From: Bacillota bacterium
GTDB taxonomy: Bacteria; Bacillota_I; Bacilli_A; RFN20; CAG-826
Assembly (NCBI GenBank): GCA_030831415.1
Contig: JAURLC010000051.1
Location: 1 to 18,101, forward strand
DNA: 18,101 nt
Reading direction: 5' to 3'
Part shown: piece by piece, positions 7,452-14,658 of the stretch
How the letters are laid out: each line of letters opens with the position of its first letter
Position numbering within the stretch: the stretch's first letter is position 1
The notes under the pieces: generated by a model
What the model saw: the letters and a program-made list of their open reading frames with translations, nothing else
Database searches by the model: none
What the model was told of the DNA's origin: nothing
Position numbers and translations under genes: made by a program

Positions 7452-8083
7452 CCATAAACGGTTTCTAATACAGGTTTGATGATGTCGGTTACTTGAGCAT
7501 AACCATTTAACGATAAGTGTAATCCTTCTTTGGTAAACCGCATTTCTAAATTTCCTGATGCATCTAATAAGGAAGAGTAAACATCCACATACTGAACGTT
7601 CTTTATACCTTTGATGTGATGGTTGATCCACTGTAAATCTTTATTTTGACGAGGACCAACAACGATTTTTTCAATCAGTTTATCGGGGGTTTCATTGACT
7701 GGAAAAAGTGAAACGAGAAGAATGGTCGAATGGGGTAAAATATGATGAATTTTTTTAATAATCTTTTGAATATTTTCAACAGTCGCTTCAAGAGGAAGTT
7801 CGGCAACTTGTAAGTCATTGGTACCAATTTGAAGCACTACAACAGCAGGTTTTAAGTCAAAGACGGATACATCAAGGCGTTTTAACACACCTAATGTCGT
7901 ATCTCCATCAATGCCGCGATTATAAATGGGCATATTAGGATAAAAGTCTGATAATGGATATCGCTGGGTTAAACTATCCCCGATAAAAACAATGCCATCC
8001 GGTTTGGCAAAACGATTATAAATTTTAAATTCATTAACACGTGTGAAATAAGTGCTCGATAAGACGGCTTGCATCAGTTTCAT
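7439..8083 (-). CDS. SGNH/GDSL-family hydrolase (esterase/lipase-like)
   Basis: The 214-residue protein resembles bacterial PAF-acetylhydrolase-like SGNH esterases, which hydrolyse ester or acetyl bonds. Visible blocks: I, IVFIGDSLT with nucleophile S37; II, NRGIDGDTT with G60; III, QIGTNDLQ with N89; V, KEGLHLSLNGY with H189. The residue three before the catalytic His is Glu (E186) where most members have Asp, a conservative change that may still work. There is no signal peptide, so the enzyme is probably cytoplasmic. The start at 8083 is supported by TAGAAT ending 6 bases upstream, with no Shine-Dalgarno, so a leaderless start is likely. The gene ends with TGA, so TGA is a stop codon here. 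The substrate is unknown. Confidence 0.82.
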   Translation of the reverse strand: MKLMQAVLSSTYFTRVNEFKIYNRFAKPDGIVFIGDSLTQRYPLSDFYPNMPIYNRGIDGDTTLGVLKRLDVSVFDLKPAVVVLQIGTNDLQVAELPLEATVENIQKIIKKIHHILPHSTILLVSLFPVNETPDKLIEKIVVGPRQNKDLQWINHHIKGIKNVQYVDVYSSLLDASGNLEMRFTKEGLHLSLNGYAQVTDIIKPVLETVYGKRS

Positions 8084-8089
8084 GGTTTT

Positions 8090-8095
8090 ATTCTA
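8090..8095 (-). promoter_or_regulatory. -10 element for a leaderless SGNH hydrolase transcript
   Basis: TAGAAT on the minus strand ends 6 bases before the ATG at 8083, placing the transcript start at or next to the start codon. No clear -35 was found, and no Shine-Dalgarno lies upstream. Confidence 0.5.
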
Positions 8096-8124
8096 CGCTA
8101 TTTTAGACCAAAGGTTAGGTTTCA

Positions 8125-8133
8125 TGCTAAACT
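8125..8133 (+). promoter_or_regulatory. Extended -10 for a leaderless cyclo-ligase transcript
   Basis: TGCTAAACT is an extended -10 (TG, one base, TAAACT) whose hexamer ends 7 bases before the ATG at 8141. It lies in the 57-base divergent spacer shared with the SGNH hydrolase gene, so the two promoters are almost back to back. Confidence 0.5.
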
Positions 8134-8140
8134 TTTGTTC

Positions 8141-8692
8141 ATGAAATCACTCGTACGTCAATCAATGTTACACCAACGACTTAACCTCTCAAAGCAACAA
8201 AAAAAAGCATGGGATGCTTCCTTAATGCAACAATTGCTTCTTCTCGAAATATTTCAACAAGCCCAAACCATTGGATTATTTCACCCCATTAAAAATGAAC
8301 CTGATCTACTTTCCATTGTGAACCAATTTCCAAACAAACATTTTCTTTTACCCGTAGTCGATGGAGCGTCTATGACCTATCATACGTACAAGTTTCAAGA
8401 CTACCTTGCGCCACTTGAAAAAAGTGAGTTAACCATTTTAGAACCTAAACAAGGAAAACCCTTTCTTCAACCCCTCGACTTAATCATTGTTCCGGGTTTA
8501 GCCTTTACGGCTTCTGGCCAGCGTCTAGGCTTTGGAAAAGGATATTTTGATCAATATTTAAAACAATATCGTCCAACGTACACCGTTGGTGTGCTTTATC
8601 CCTTCCAATTACTTCCTTCAATTCCTAACGAGGACCATGATCAAGAGGTTGATCAGATCCTCATCGCTAATGAAGATTCGCCGAATCAATAA
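8141..8692 (+). CDS. 5-formyltetrahydrofolate cyclo-ligase
   Basis: This cytosolic enzyme uses ATP to turn 5-formyl-THF into 5,10-methenyl-THF and returns a stored folate to the one-carbon pool. The 183-residue protein has the usual family length. It shows the early basic segment (KSLVRQSMLHQRLNLS) that holds the nucleotide-binding region, and the hallmark C-terminal block VPGLAFTASGQRLGFGKGYF with D and Y following, equivalent to the family's VPGxAFDxxGxRLGxGxGYYD. The frame is open upstream to an ATG at 8069, but that would overlap the divergent hydrolase gene and add 24 residues not found in the family. The ATG at 8141, just after an extended -10, is therefore chosen. The 3' end overlaps hflX on the opposite strand by 26 bases. 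Confidence 0.9.
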   Translation: MKSLVRQSMLHQRLNLSKQQKKAWDASLMQQLLLLEIFQQAQTIGLFHPIKNEPDLLSIVNQFPNKHFLLPVVDGASMTYHTYKFQDYLAPLEKSELTILEPKQGKPFLQPLDLIIVPGLAFTASGQRLGFGKGYFDQYLKQYRPTYTVGVLYPFQLLPSIPNEDHDQEVDQILIANEDSPNQ

Positions 8693-9923
8693 AGTGTTCG
8701 TAAGGTTGTATTTTGTGATCTAAAAAGGCGACAGTAACGCGAATCACCGACTCACCATATTCTGTTTCTAAAATAATGCCATCTTTCTTCAATCCATCTA
8801 AAAGATGCGATTGATCATACGGTATCGATAAATTTACAGGATGATAATCTTCAAGTAAATATTCGGTAATCTTTAAAATTAAATTAGGAATTCCATTGCC
8901 TTTTAAGGCAGATATTTTCACATGATTGTACGGAATCAATCCTTGTGGTTTTTTAATAATATCGATTTTATTTAACACGTATAATTTAGGAATTTTTTCG
9001 GTGTCAAGTTGGATTAAGATATCATCGACAATATCGATTTGTTCACTATAATGCGGATCGGAGACATCCACCACATGGAGAATTAAATCGGCATCCTTAA
9101 CTTCTTCTAACGTTGATTTAAAGGCTTCAATTAAGTGATGAGGTAATCGACGAATAAACCCGACTGTATCGGTCGCTAAAAACGAAATCATCGGATGCAA
9201 TTGAATACGACGGGTTGAGGTTTGTAACGTTGCAAAAAGCATATCCTTTTCTAACACTTTTTTTTGATGACGATGGGATAAGGTTAAAAATTGATTCATT
9301 AACGCAGATTTCCCGGCATTTGTGTAACCAACAAGAGCAACGGAAAACATCCCATCTCGATCTCGTTTTAATCGTTGAACACGTCTTGCTTCTACAATTT
9401 CTTTTAAATCCCTTCGATATCGAGAAATACTCGTTCGATAACGTCGCTTATCGAGTTCAAGCTGTTGTTCCCCTTTACCTTTGGATCCTTTGCCTGCTTT
9501 AATTCTTCCTCGTTGTAGGGTGTTATCGATAAGCCGAGGAAGCATGTATTGCGCTTTGGCGAGGGCTACTTGTAATTGTGCTTCTTTCGTTTTTGCTCGT
9601 GTTTCAAAAATTTGGAGAATAAGCATTGTACGATCCACAATTTCTGCATCGAGTTTTTCTTCTAAATTGCGAATATGAACGGGAGTTAGTTCCGTATCAA
9701 AAATAACGGTTGTCGCGCCAGTTTCTTCTACCATTGCTTGAATTTCATCAACTTTCCCAGAACCAATGTAATAATCATTTTTTGAAGTGGATAGCGTTTG
9801 GGTTACTTTTTTGACAACATAGTAATCACACGCTAATGCAAGATTATCTAGTTCTTCAAAGGACTGATCAAAATCAGGAATGGATGGTAATTTTACGCCA
9901 ACAAGAATCGCACTTTTTTTCAT
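8667..9923 (-). CDS. hflX: Ribosome-associated GTPase HflX
   Basis: HflX binds the 50S subunit and splits stalled or heat-damaged ribosomes in a GTP-dependent way. At 418 residues it has the family length. It has the N-terminal HflX domain (about 1-190) with YYIGSGKVDEI, the FDTELTP and VDRTMLILQIF segments and the Arg/Lys-rich helical linker (KRRYRTSISRYRRDLKEI). A G domain follows with P-loop GYTNAGKS (199-206), switch I FATLQTSTRR (the family usually has FATLDxTTR), G3 DTVGFI, G4 NKID and G5 SALKG, then a C-terminal domain. TATAAT ends 6 bases before the ATG at 9923 and no Shine-Dalgarno is present, so the mRNA is probably leaderless. Its 3' end runs 26 bases into the convergent cyclo-ligase gene. 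Confidence 0.95.
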   Translation of the reverse strand: MKKSAILVGVKLPSIPDFDQSFEELDNLALACDYYVVKKVTQTLSTSKNDYYIGSGKVDEIQAMVEETGATTVIFDTELTPVHIRNLEEKLDAEIVDRTMLILQIFETRAKTKEAQLQVALAKAQYMLPRLIDNTLQRGRIKAGKGSKGKGEQQLELDKRRYRTSISRYRRDLKEIVEARRVQRLKRDRDGMFSVALVGYTNAGKSALMNQFLTLSHRHQKKVLEKDMLFATLQTSTRRIQLHPMISFLATDTVGFIRRLPHHLIEAFKSTLEEVKDADLILHVVDVSDPHYSEQIDIVDDILIQLDTEKIPKLYVLNKIDIIKKPQGLIPYNHVKISALKGNGIPNLILKITEYLLEDYHPVNLSIPYDQSHLLDGLKKDGIILETEYGESVIRVTVAFLDHKIQPYEHFIDSANLH

Positions 9924-9929
9924 AACTTT

Positions 9930-9935
9930 ATTATA
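9930..9935 (-). promoter_or_regulatory. -10 element for a leaderless hflX transcript
   Basis: A perfect TATAAT on the minus strand ends 6 bases (AAAGTT) before the hflX ATG at 9923. There is no room for a Shine-Dalgarno, and no clear -35 was found. Confidence 0.6.
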
Positions 9936-9991
9936 CCTTTAAAGTGGTGACTCATTGAGTGTATTACTTTATTATTCGAATCTTTTTATAC

Positions 9992-10013
9992 TATAATTTT
10001 TCATTACTGAGGT
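9992..10013 (+). promoter_or_regulatory. -10 and Shine-Dalgarno of the nitroreductase gene
   Basis: A perfect TATAAT (9992-9997), with TTATTA at 9969-9974 as a poor -35 after 17 bases, would start a transcript near 10004. A GAGGT ribosome site (10009-10013) lies 7 bases before the ATG at 10021. This is a conventional leadered start, in contrast to divergent hflX. Confidence 0.6.
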
Positions 10014-10020
10014 ACCGATA

Positions 10021-10638
10021 ATGAATGTAATAGAAGCCATCCAACTACGACAATCCATACGTGAGTATGATGCAACCTATAAAGTCTCCCAAGAAGAAAT
10101 TTTAACCATGCTAAATGAGGCAGGACGCGCCCCAAGCAGTTGGAATCTTCAACCATGGCGTTTTGTGGTCATTCAAGATGAAACCATTAAAGCACAATTA
10201 AAACCTCATGTGTATTTTAATGTCCCTCAACTTGAAACAAGTTCGTTTCTTGTGTTGATTCTCAATGATTTACATCGCTATGATTTATTTCCTATTCTTA
10301 ACGACCTTGAATTAAAAGCAGGGTATGTCACTCCCGAACAAGCTTCGGTTCGTTTAGAAAAAGCCAATCAATCCAAAGCAACTCGTACATTAGAGTCGCT
10401 TGATCGTGAAGGTCTACTGGATTGTGGCATCGTCGCTCAAAATTTGATGCTCGTTGCTAAAGGGCATGGATTAGATTCTTGTCCGATGGGTGGTTTTAAC
10501 CGCGATGCGTTTATGGATGTCCTCCAACTAGATATCACACGATATAAACCTGTCGTGCTTATTTCTATTGGCAAGGGCAAAGGTCCTTTACGACCATCCT
10601 TACGATTACCCACAGAAACCATCACGTTTTTTAAATAA
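10021..10638 (+). CDS. Nitroreductase-family FMN oxidoreductase
   Basis: The 205-residue protein belongs to the nitroreductase family: dimeric, FMN-binding, NAD(P)H-dependent reductases acting on nitroaromatics, quinones or similar electron acceptors. Seen: the N-terminal FMN phosphate motif RQSIREY (10-16), APSSWNLQPWRF (37-48) which contacts the flavin and substrate, a central segment GLLDCGIVAQNLMLVAKGHG, and the closing GLDSCPMGGF motif followed by the ISIGKGKG flavin-site strand. The start is set by a GAGGT site 7 bases upstream. It is probably cytosolic, as no signal or membrane helix is seen. The physiological substrate cannot be read from sequence. The GH13 gene follows 18 bases later on the same strand but seems to have its own -10. 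Confidence 0.9.
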   Translation: MNVIEAIQLRQSIREYDATYKVSQEEILTMLNEAGRAPSSWNLQPWRFVVIQDETIKAQLKPHVYFNVPQLETSSFLVLILNDLHRYDLFPILNDLELKAGYVTPEQASVRLEKANQSKATRTLESLDREGLLDCGIVAQNLMLVAKGHGLDSCPMGGFNRDAFMDVLQLDITRYKPVVLISIGKGKGPLRPSLRLPTETITFFK

Positions 10639-10644
10639 TTTCGC

Positions 10645-10650
10645 TACAAT
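10645..10650 (+). promoter_or_regulatory. -10 element for a leaderless GH13 transcript
   Basis: TACAAT ends 6 bases before the GTG start at 10657. The 18-base gap after the nitroreductase stop contains no Shine-Dalgarno. A -35 would have to lie inside the nitroreductase 3' end, and none is obvious. Confidence 0.45.
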
Positions 10651-10656
10651 ATACTT

Positions 10657-12141
10657 GTGAATTCAATCTTCAATCATCGTGATGCAGATTGGCGTATCGG
10701 ACGTCTTGTCTATCAGGTTTTTGTTGATCGTTTTTTTTCTTCACCCTCCAATAAAAACCAATTCTATCCTTCGCCAAAACAACGTAAACCTTGGGATACA
10801 CTTCCCACGCGGAGTACCAAACACCCAACCCTTCCCCATTACACCCACGAATTAGATTTTTGGGGTGGAGATATTTCTGGTTTAACACAAAAACTTTCGT
10901 ACTTAAAAAATTTAGGCATTCAAACCTTATATTTAACCCCTATCTTTGAAGCGTATACCAATCATAAATACGATACGATTTCTTACACCACGATTTCCCC
11001 AGATTTTGGGACGATGGATGATTTTAAAGAACTGCTTAAACAAACGAATGATATCAACATACCGGTCATTTTAGATGGTGTGTTTAATCATATGTCTTAT
11101 CACAGCTCATTTTTCCAAGATGCCCTAAACAATCCCAAGTCTCCCTATCGAGACTGGTTTGTTTTTGGTGACCATTTTCGTTATCCTTATCGATCATGGC
11201 ACAATGTTGCCTCCTTACCCGAACTCAACTTAACCAATAAGTCCGTTCGAGAATACTTATGGAAAGATGTCGTTCAATATTACCTTCAACTTGGGATTTC
11301 AGGGTGGCGATTGGATACCGCAATTGAATTAGGGTTTAATTACCTACAAGAACTCCATGAGGCAGCAAAAGCTGTCAAAGAAGATGTGGCCATTGTTGGA
11401 GAAATTAACCATTACCCTAAAGACTGGGTCAAGGTCATTCCTGGAACGATTCAATTACCTTTACGTGATTGGTTAATTCAAACGGCATTAGGGTCAATTC
11501 CTGCTTCTTTAGCTCAACAACAACTGATCCGTTATATTGAAGATACTGGGATGGAAGCGATGCTTGCTTCGTGGATTTTGCTTGAAAATCACGATACGTC
11601 GCGCGTCAAACATGATATAAAAAACGAGAAGACCTATACGTTTGTCAAATGGTTATCCATCACCTTACCTGGGAATCTTCATCTTTATCAAGGAGAAGAA
11701 TTTGGTTTATCGGGAGGCAATGATCCAACCAATCGAGAACCATATCCTTGGCACCTCGTGGGTACCCCTCACCCTATTTTTGATTTGCATCAACAATTAA
11801 TTCGTCTACGGGCAACGCAACGGGCGTTACGCATTGGCGATTTTGTCTCCATTCCTTCTACCTCGTTAATTAGTTTCCTTCGGACAACCAATGTCCACGA
11901 AGAAACGCGAATTATTCTTGCCAATCCAAGCAAAAAACCTGTTTCTGAATGGATCATGATCCCTGATAGTTACTTACCGAGTCATCGCGCTTACAAAGAT
12001 TTAATTAGCGGCTCTATCATCACGGAGTCATGGGCAACTTATCTCAACATCACCGTCCCCCCTCAAACGGTTTATATTTTAGAACCTCAACTTCAGCCAG
12101 TTGATGGGTATAATCCCACGAAATATTTTAATCACGACTAA
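10657..12141 (+). CDS. GH13 alpha-glucan hydrolase (neopullulanase/cyclomaltodextrinase/alpha-amylase-like)
   Basis: The 494-residue GH13 TIM-barrel enzyme lacks a signal peptide, so it should act on imported maltodextrins in the cytosol. It opens directly with the barrel (LVYQVFVDRF), without the N-terminal starch-binding domain many neopullulanases carry. FWGGDISGL and NHKYDT follow, and then the four GH13 regions: DGVFNH (140-145), GWRLD with nucleophile D220, acid/base E249 in VGEIN, and NHD (311-313) with D313. All catalytic residues are present. The C-terminal part (about 390-494) looks like the usual beta domain. The start is a GTG behind TACAAT; no in-frame ATG nearby keeps the first barrel strand. 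Its stop codon overlaps that of the convergent solute-binding protein. The alpha-1,4 versus alpha-1,6 preference is not decidable from sequence. Confidence 0.9.
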   Translation: MNSIFNHRDADWRIGRLVYQVFVDRFFSSPSNKNQFYPSPKQRKPWDTLPTRSTKHPTLPHYTHELDFWGGDISGLTQKLSYLKNLGIQTLYLTPIFEAYTNHKYDTISYTTISPDFGTMDDFKELLKQTNDINIPVILDGVFNHMSYHSSFFQDALNNPKSPYRDWFVFGDHFRYPYRSWHNVASLPELNLTNKSVREYLWKDVVQYYLQLGISGWRLDTAIELGFNYLQELHEAAKAVKEDVAIVGEINHYPKDWVKVIPGTIQLPLRDWLIQTALGSIPASLAQQQLIRYIEDTGMEAMLASWILLENHDTSRVKHDIKNEKTYTFVKWLSITLPGNLHLYQGEEFGLSGGNDPTNREPYPWHLVGTPHPIFDLHQQLIRLRATQRALRIGDFVSIPSTSLISFLRTTNVHEETRIILANPSKKPVSEWIMIPDSYLPSHRAYKDLISGSIITESWATYLNITVPPQTVYILEPQLQPVDGYNPTKYFNHD

Positions 12142-13469
12142 GGTTTTGCAGGTAAAGACGTCACTTGGTCGACTAACGTATTTAAGTAACTGGGAATATT
12201 TTCGTATTTGACTGCTAAAAATTGTTCATAAAGTTGCGCTTCGTCGAGTAAAGGATTGGCTTCTCGTGCCGCAACTACTTGCTGATGAACTTCACGGGCA
12301 TCACGAATAATCGCATTGGCAAAAGCATCAGCAGGATTCCAATAATATTGAGACACTGAACGCGCTTGAGGAATGCCAAAGGGCGATTGATCAGCCAGTG
12401 CTTTGAATGTTGGCAAATCTTGTACTTCTTCCATAGCTGCTACGTTTAAATTGCTTGGGGCAACAAATAATTCTTTGGCGCGTTTAAGTTGAACGTCTGC
12501 ACCCGTTAAATAGTTCGCAAACCCATGCGCTGCAGCAGGATATCTTGTATAGGCATTCACTCCTAACATGCGAGCACCAACCATCGACCCAAACTGATAT
12601 GTATTGCCATCTACATTTGTATACGTTGGCATTTTGATTGTGCCCATGTTATTGCCCAAGATTTCTAAAATCGCATTGGTATGCCAATAGCCTGACATTC
12701 CTGCAATGGCTCCATCTTGAAGATTTCCGACATTATTTTCAACGAATTGGGTGGGTAATAAAAGTCCATCATCGATTAGTCGATTCGTAGCATAATAACG
12801 CATCATCGTCTGGGCAGCTCGAATGCCTGCTTCATTATTCCAATCAATGGTTTGTTCCCAATCAATCCGACTCCAAGAAAGGGTGTTTGTCGCCGTAAAC
12901 CACATCGCCATCGACCAACCCCCCATAGGATCAATATTCACATACGAATCAAGTTCTTCTGCCCGCTCAATAATCGTATCAAAGGATTGCATCGCTTCTT
13001 CGTTGATATACCGTTTGTCAAAATACATGTATGTTCCGTTGTCAGCCGTATTTGGATAGGCATAAAGTTTATCTCCTACTCGTGCCACATCAATGGTCCA
13101 CGGTATATTTCTCGAGGAAACATCCTCTTTATATTGAATGACTTCGGATAAACCTCCTGCTTCGACAATACTTTCTAATTGATCATCAGGAAAGGCGAAA
13201 ATATCCCCCCCGTTGACAATATCAAGAAGCAATAATCCTTTTGCATCGACTTCGGAGACAACTAAAAAATTGAAGTCGATATCCCATTGAGGATTGAGTG
13301 TTTGAAACTCCTCAGCACGGGCCTCGATAAATACTTGTTCTTGATTCGGTGCCCATACAAATAACGTAACTGGCGTGGATAACGAAGAGGTTAATACACT
13401 TGAACTAGGGGCTGCTCCACACGCGACAACAAAAAACGTTAATGAAATGACAATGGATTTATGTTTCAT
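12138..13469 (-). CDS. Extracellular solute-binding lipoprotein of an ABC sugar importer (family 1-like)
   Basis: The 443-residue protein looks like the substrate-binding component of a carbohydrate ABC transporter, displayed on the outer face of the membrane. It starts MKHKSIVISLTFFVVACGAA: a short basic region, a hydrophobic core and a VVAC lipobox, with C17 the lipidated residue, followed by a Ser/Thr linker. The mature part has the FVWAPNQEQ strand and a distribution of aromatic residues and Gly/Pro seen in maltose/maltodextrin-type binding proteins (AMWFTATNT, GAIAGMSGYWHT, YPAAAHGFANYLTG). The ATG at 13469 with GGAGAG 4 bases upstream is preferred over an in-frame GTG at 13481. No permease or ATPase genes lie nearby. 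Neighbours are a convergent GH13 gene with overlapping stop codons, and an upstream flavin oxidoreductase on the same strand. Confidence 0.85.
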   Translation of the reverse strand: MKHKSIVISLTFFVVACGAAPSSSVLTSSLSTPVTLFVWAPNQEQVFIEARAEEFQTLNPQWDIDFNFLVVSEVDAKGLLLLDIVNGGDIFAFPDDQLESIVEAGGLSEVIQYKEDVSSRNIPWTIDVARVGDKLYAYPNTADNGTYMYFDKRYINEEAMQSFDTIIERAEELDSYVNIDPMGGWSMAMWFTATNTLSWSRIDWEQTIDWNNEAGIRAAQTMMRYYATNRLIDDGLLLPTQFVENNVGNLQDGAIAGMSGYWHTNAILEILGNNMGTIKMPTYTNVDGNTYQFGSMVGARMLGVNAYTRYPAAAHGFANYLTGADVQLKRAKELFVAPSNLNVAAMEEVQDLPTFKALADQSPFGIPQARSVSQYYWNPADAFANAIIRDAREVHQQVVAAREANPLLDEAQLYEQFLAVKYENIPSYLNTLVDQVTSLPAKP

Positions 13470-13473
13470 TATG

Positions 13474-13491
13474 CTCTCCACTATAATTTTA
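13474..13491 (-). promoter_or_regulatory. Candidate -10 and Shine-Dalgarno of the solute-binding protein gene
   Basis: On the minus strand TAAAAT (13491-13486) lies upstream of GGAGAG (13479-13474), which sits 4 bases before the ATG at 13469. The -35 is not clear, so this gene may also be read through from the oxidoreductase 41 bases upstream. Confidence 0.35.
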
Positions 13492-13510
13492 CCAAGATAA
13501 ATTGAATTTG

Positions 13511-14536
13511 TTATTCAAAAAAAGGTCGGACTTCAGTTCCTAATAATTTTATGGTTTGTAAAACATAATTGTGTTCCATAAACCCTACAGGTACGTGCAT
13601 TGTAAATCGATGGGCACCTAAGGCACTCATCACGCGATCGATTTTTTTAGCAACATGGTCAGGAGTTCCTGCAAACAAGGCTCCATGTTCGGATAAATTA
13701 TCAACAAAGGATTGGTAGGTATAAGGTCCCCACCCACGTTCTTTTCCAATCGTATTCATTAACGTTACAATCGATGGAAAAAAGATCGTTTGAAGTTCTT
13801 GGTTGTCATGCGTTAAATACCCATGAAAATGAACGGCGATAAACGGAGTAGGGTGTAGTTTAGAAGGTTGATAATGTTTTCGATATAAATCGGTATACGC
13901 TTTAAATCGGTACGGATCCCCCCCAATGATTGCTAAAAAGAGTGGAATTCCCAGTTCTGCCGCACGGATGACACTTTCAGGACTCCCGCCTACACCTCTA
14001 GCAATCCAAAGTGGGTAATTCGTCCTTGGACACACACCTAAGTGATCAATAGATGGACGAAAATTGCCGCTGTGAGAAACAATTTCATGATCGCGAATAT
14101 AAAGCAATAAGTCTAATTTTTCCTCAAATAATGCATCGTAGTCATTTAAGTCATATCCAAAAAGTGGAAACGATTCAATAAAACTTCCTCTTCCAGCAGT
14201 AATTTCCGCACGTCCGTGACTTAAGGCATTCAATGTTGCAAATTGTTGGTACACACGAACCGGATCATCACTACTAAGGACAGTTACCGAACTACCAAGT
14301 TTAATAGTTTTTGTTAATCCTGCGGCTGTAGCTAAAATCACTGCAGGCGCACTAGCAGCAAACTCTCTACGATGATGTTCGCCTACCCCGTAAAACGATA
14401 ATCCTACTTTTTCTGCTAATACAATCTCTTCGATAATTTGTTGAATGCGTTGATCCTGAGAAATAGTTTTTCCTCTTGATGGATTAGGAACAGTTTCAAC
14501 AAACGTTGTAATGCCAAATTCTAACTTTTTCATCAT
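13511..14536 (-). CDS. LLM-class (luciferase-like) flavin-dependent oxidoreductase
   Basis: The 341-residue protein belongs to the bacterial luciferase-like monooxygenase superfamily, FMN-using TIM-barrel enzymes. It shows the typical features: FGITTF at the first strand, AEKVGLSFYGVGEHH with the conserved EHH segment, LGSSVTVLSSDDPVRVYQQFATL, GRAEITAGRGSF, PLWIARGVGGSPESV with its phosphate-binding glycines, and a C-terminal LFAGTPDHVAKKI segment common in the family. The substrate is unknown. Two ATGs occur in tandem (14536 and 14533). TACAAT with a -35 lies 4 and 7 bases before them, so the second ATG fits a leaderless start best. The solute-binding protein gene follows on the same strand after 41 bases. 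Many LLM proteins are annotated without proven activity, so the call stays at family level. Confidence 0.85.
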   Translation of the reverse strand: MMKKLEFGITTFVETVPNPSRGKTISQDQRIQQIIEEIVLAEKVGLSFYGVGEHHRREFAASAPAVILATAAGLTKTIKLGSSVTVLSSDDPVRVYQQFATLNALSHGRAEITAGRGSFIESFPLFGYDLNDYDALFEEKLDLLLYIRDHEIVSHSGNFRPSIDHLGVCPRTNYPLWIARGVGGSPESVIRAAELGIPLFLAIIGGDPYRFKAYTDLYRKHYQPSKLHPTPFIAVHFHGYLTHDNQELQTIFFPSIVTLMNTIGKERGWGPYTYQSFVDNLSEHGALFAGTPDHVAKKIDRVMSALGAHRFTMHVPVGFMEHNYVLQTIKLLGTEVRPFFE

Positions 14537-14540
14537 CCCA

Positions 14541-14569
14541 ATTGTAAACGTATTGTTCCTTTCTCACAA
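14541..14569 (-). promoter_or_regulatory. Promoter of the LLM oxidoreductase, probably leaderless
   Basis: On the minus strand TTGTGA (14569-14564), a 17-base spacer and TACAAT (14546-14541) form a plausible sigma-A promoter. The -10 ends 7 bases before the second ATG (14533) and 4 before the first (14536), with no Shine-Dalgarno between. This is the best -35/-10 pair among the leaderless candidates. Confidence 0.6.
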
Positions 14570-14586
14570 AGCAATAATTCAAGGTC

Positions 14587-14610
14587 ACAACAAATCATGT
14601 TGTTTTTTTT
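14587..14610 (+). terminator. Terminator-like hairpin with T8 upstream of guaC
   Basis: ACAACA (14587-14592) pairs with TGTTGT (14598-14603) around a 5-base loop, and a run of eight T (14603-14610) follows. It sits in a divergent spacer, so no upstream plus-strand gene needs terminating. It may be a chance structure, the T-rich upstream part of the guaC promoter, or an attenuator if a longer guaC transcript exists. Confidence 0.3.
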
Positions 14611-14621
14611 GAAGCAAGATT

Positions 14622-14650
14622 TGTTAAGATTAATTTTGTTCAGAGGAGAG
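14622..14650 (+). promoter_or_regulatory. Extended -10 and Shine-Dalgarno of guaC
   Basis: TGTTAAGAT (14622-14630) is an extended -10. A start near 14637 gives a leader of about 22 bases containing GAGGAGAG (14643-14650), which ends 8 bases before the ATG at 14659. There is no good -35; a T-tract lies there instead. Confidence 0.5.
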
Positions 14651-14658
14651 AAAATACC

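Noticed and set aside
8069..8140. Upstream extension of the cyclo-ligase frame to an ATG at 8069
   Set aside because: It would overlap the divergent SGNH hydrolase start and add residues foreign to the family; the ATG at 8141 fits the family N-terminus and the extended -10.
8638..8655. TGATCA...TGATCA inverted repeat as a regulatory site or terminator
   Set aside because: It lies inside the conserved cyclo-ligase coding sequence and has no T-run; likely chance.
13501..13522. Terminator between the LLM oxidoreductase and the solute-binding protein
   Set aside because: TTGAAT/ATTCAA forms a 6-base-pair AT-rich stem, but in the direction of transcription the T-run precedes the stem instead of following it.
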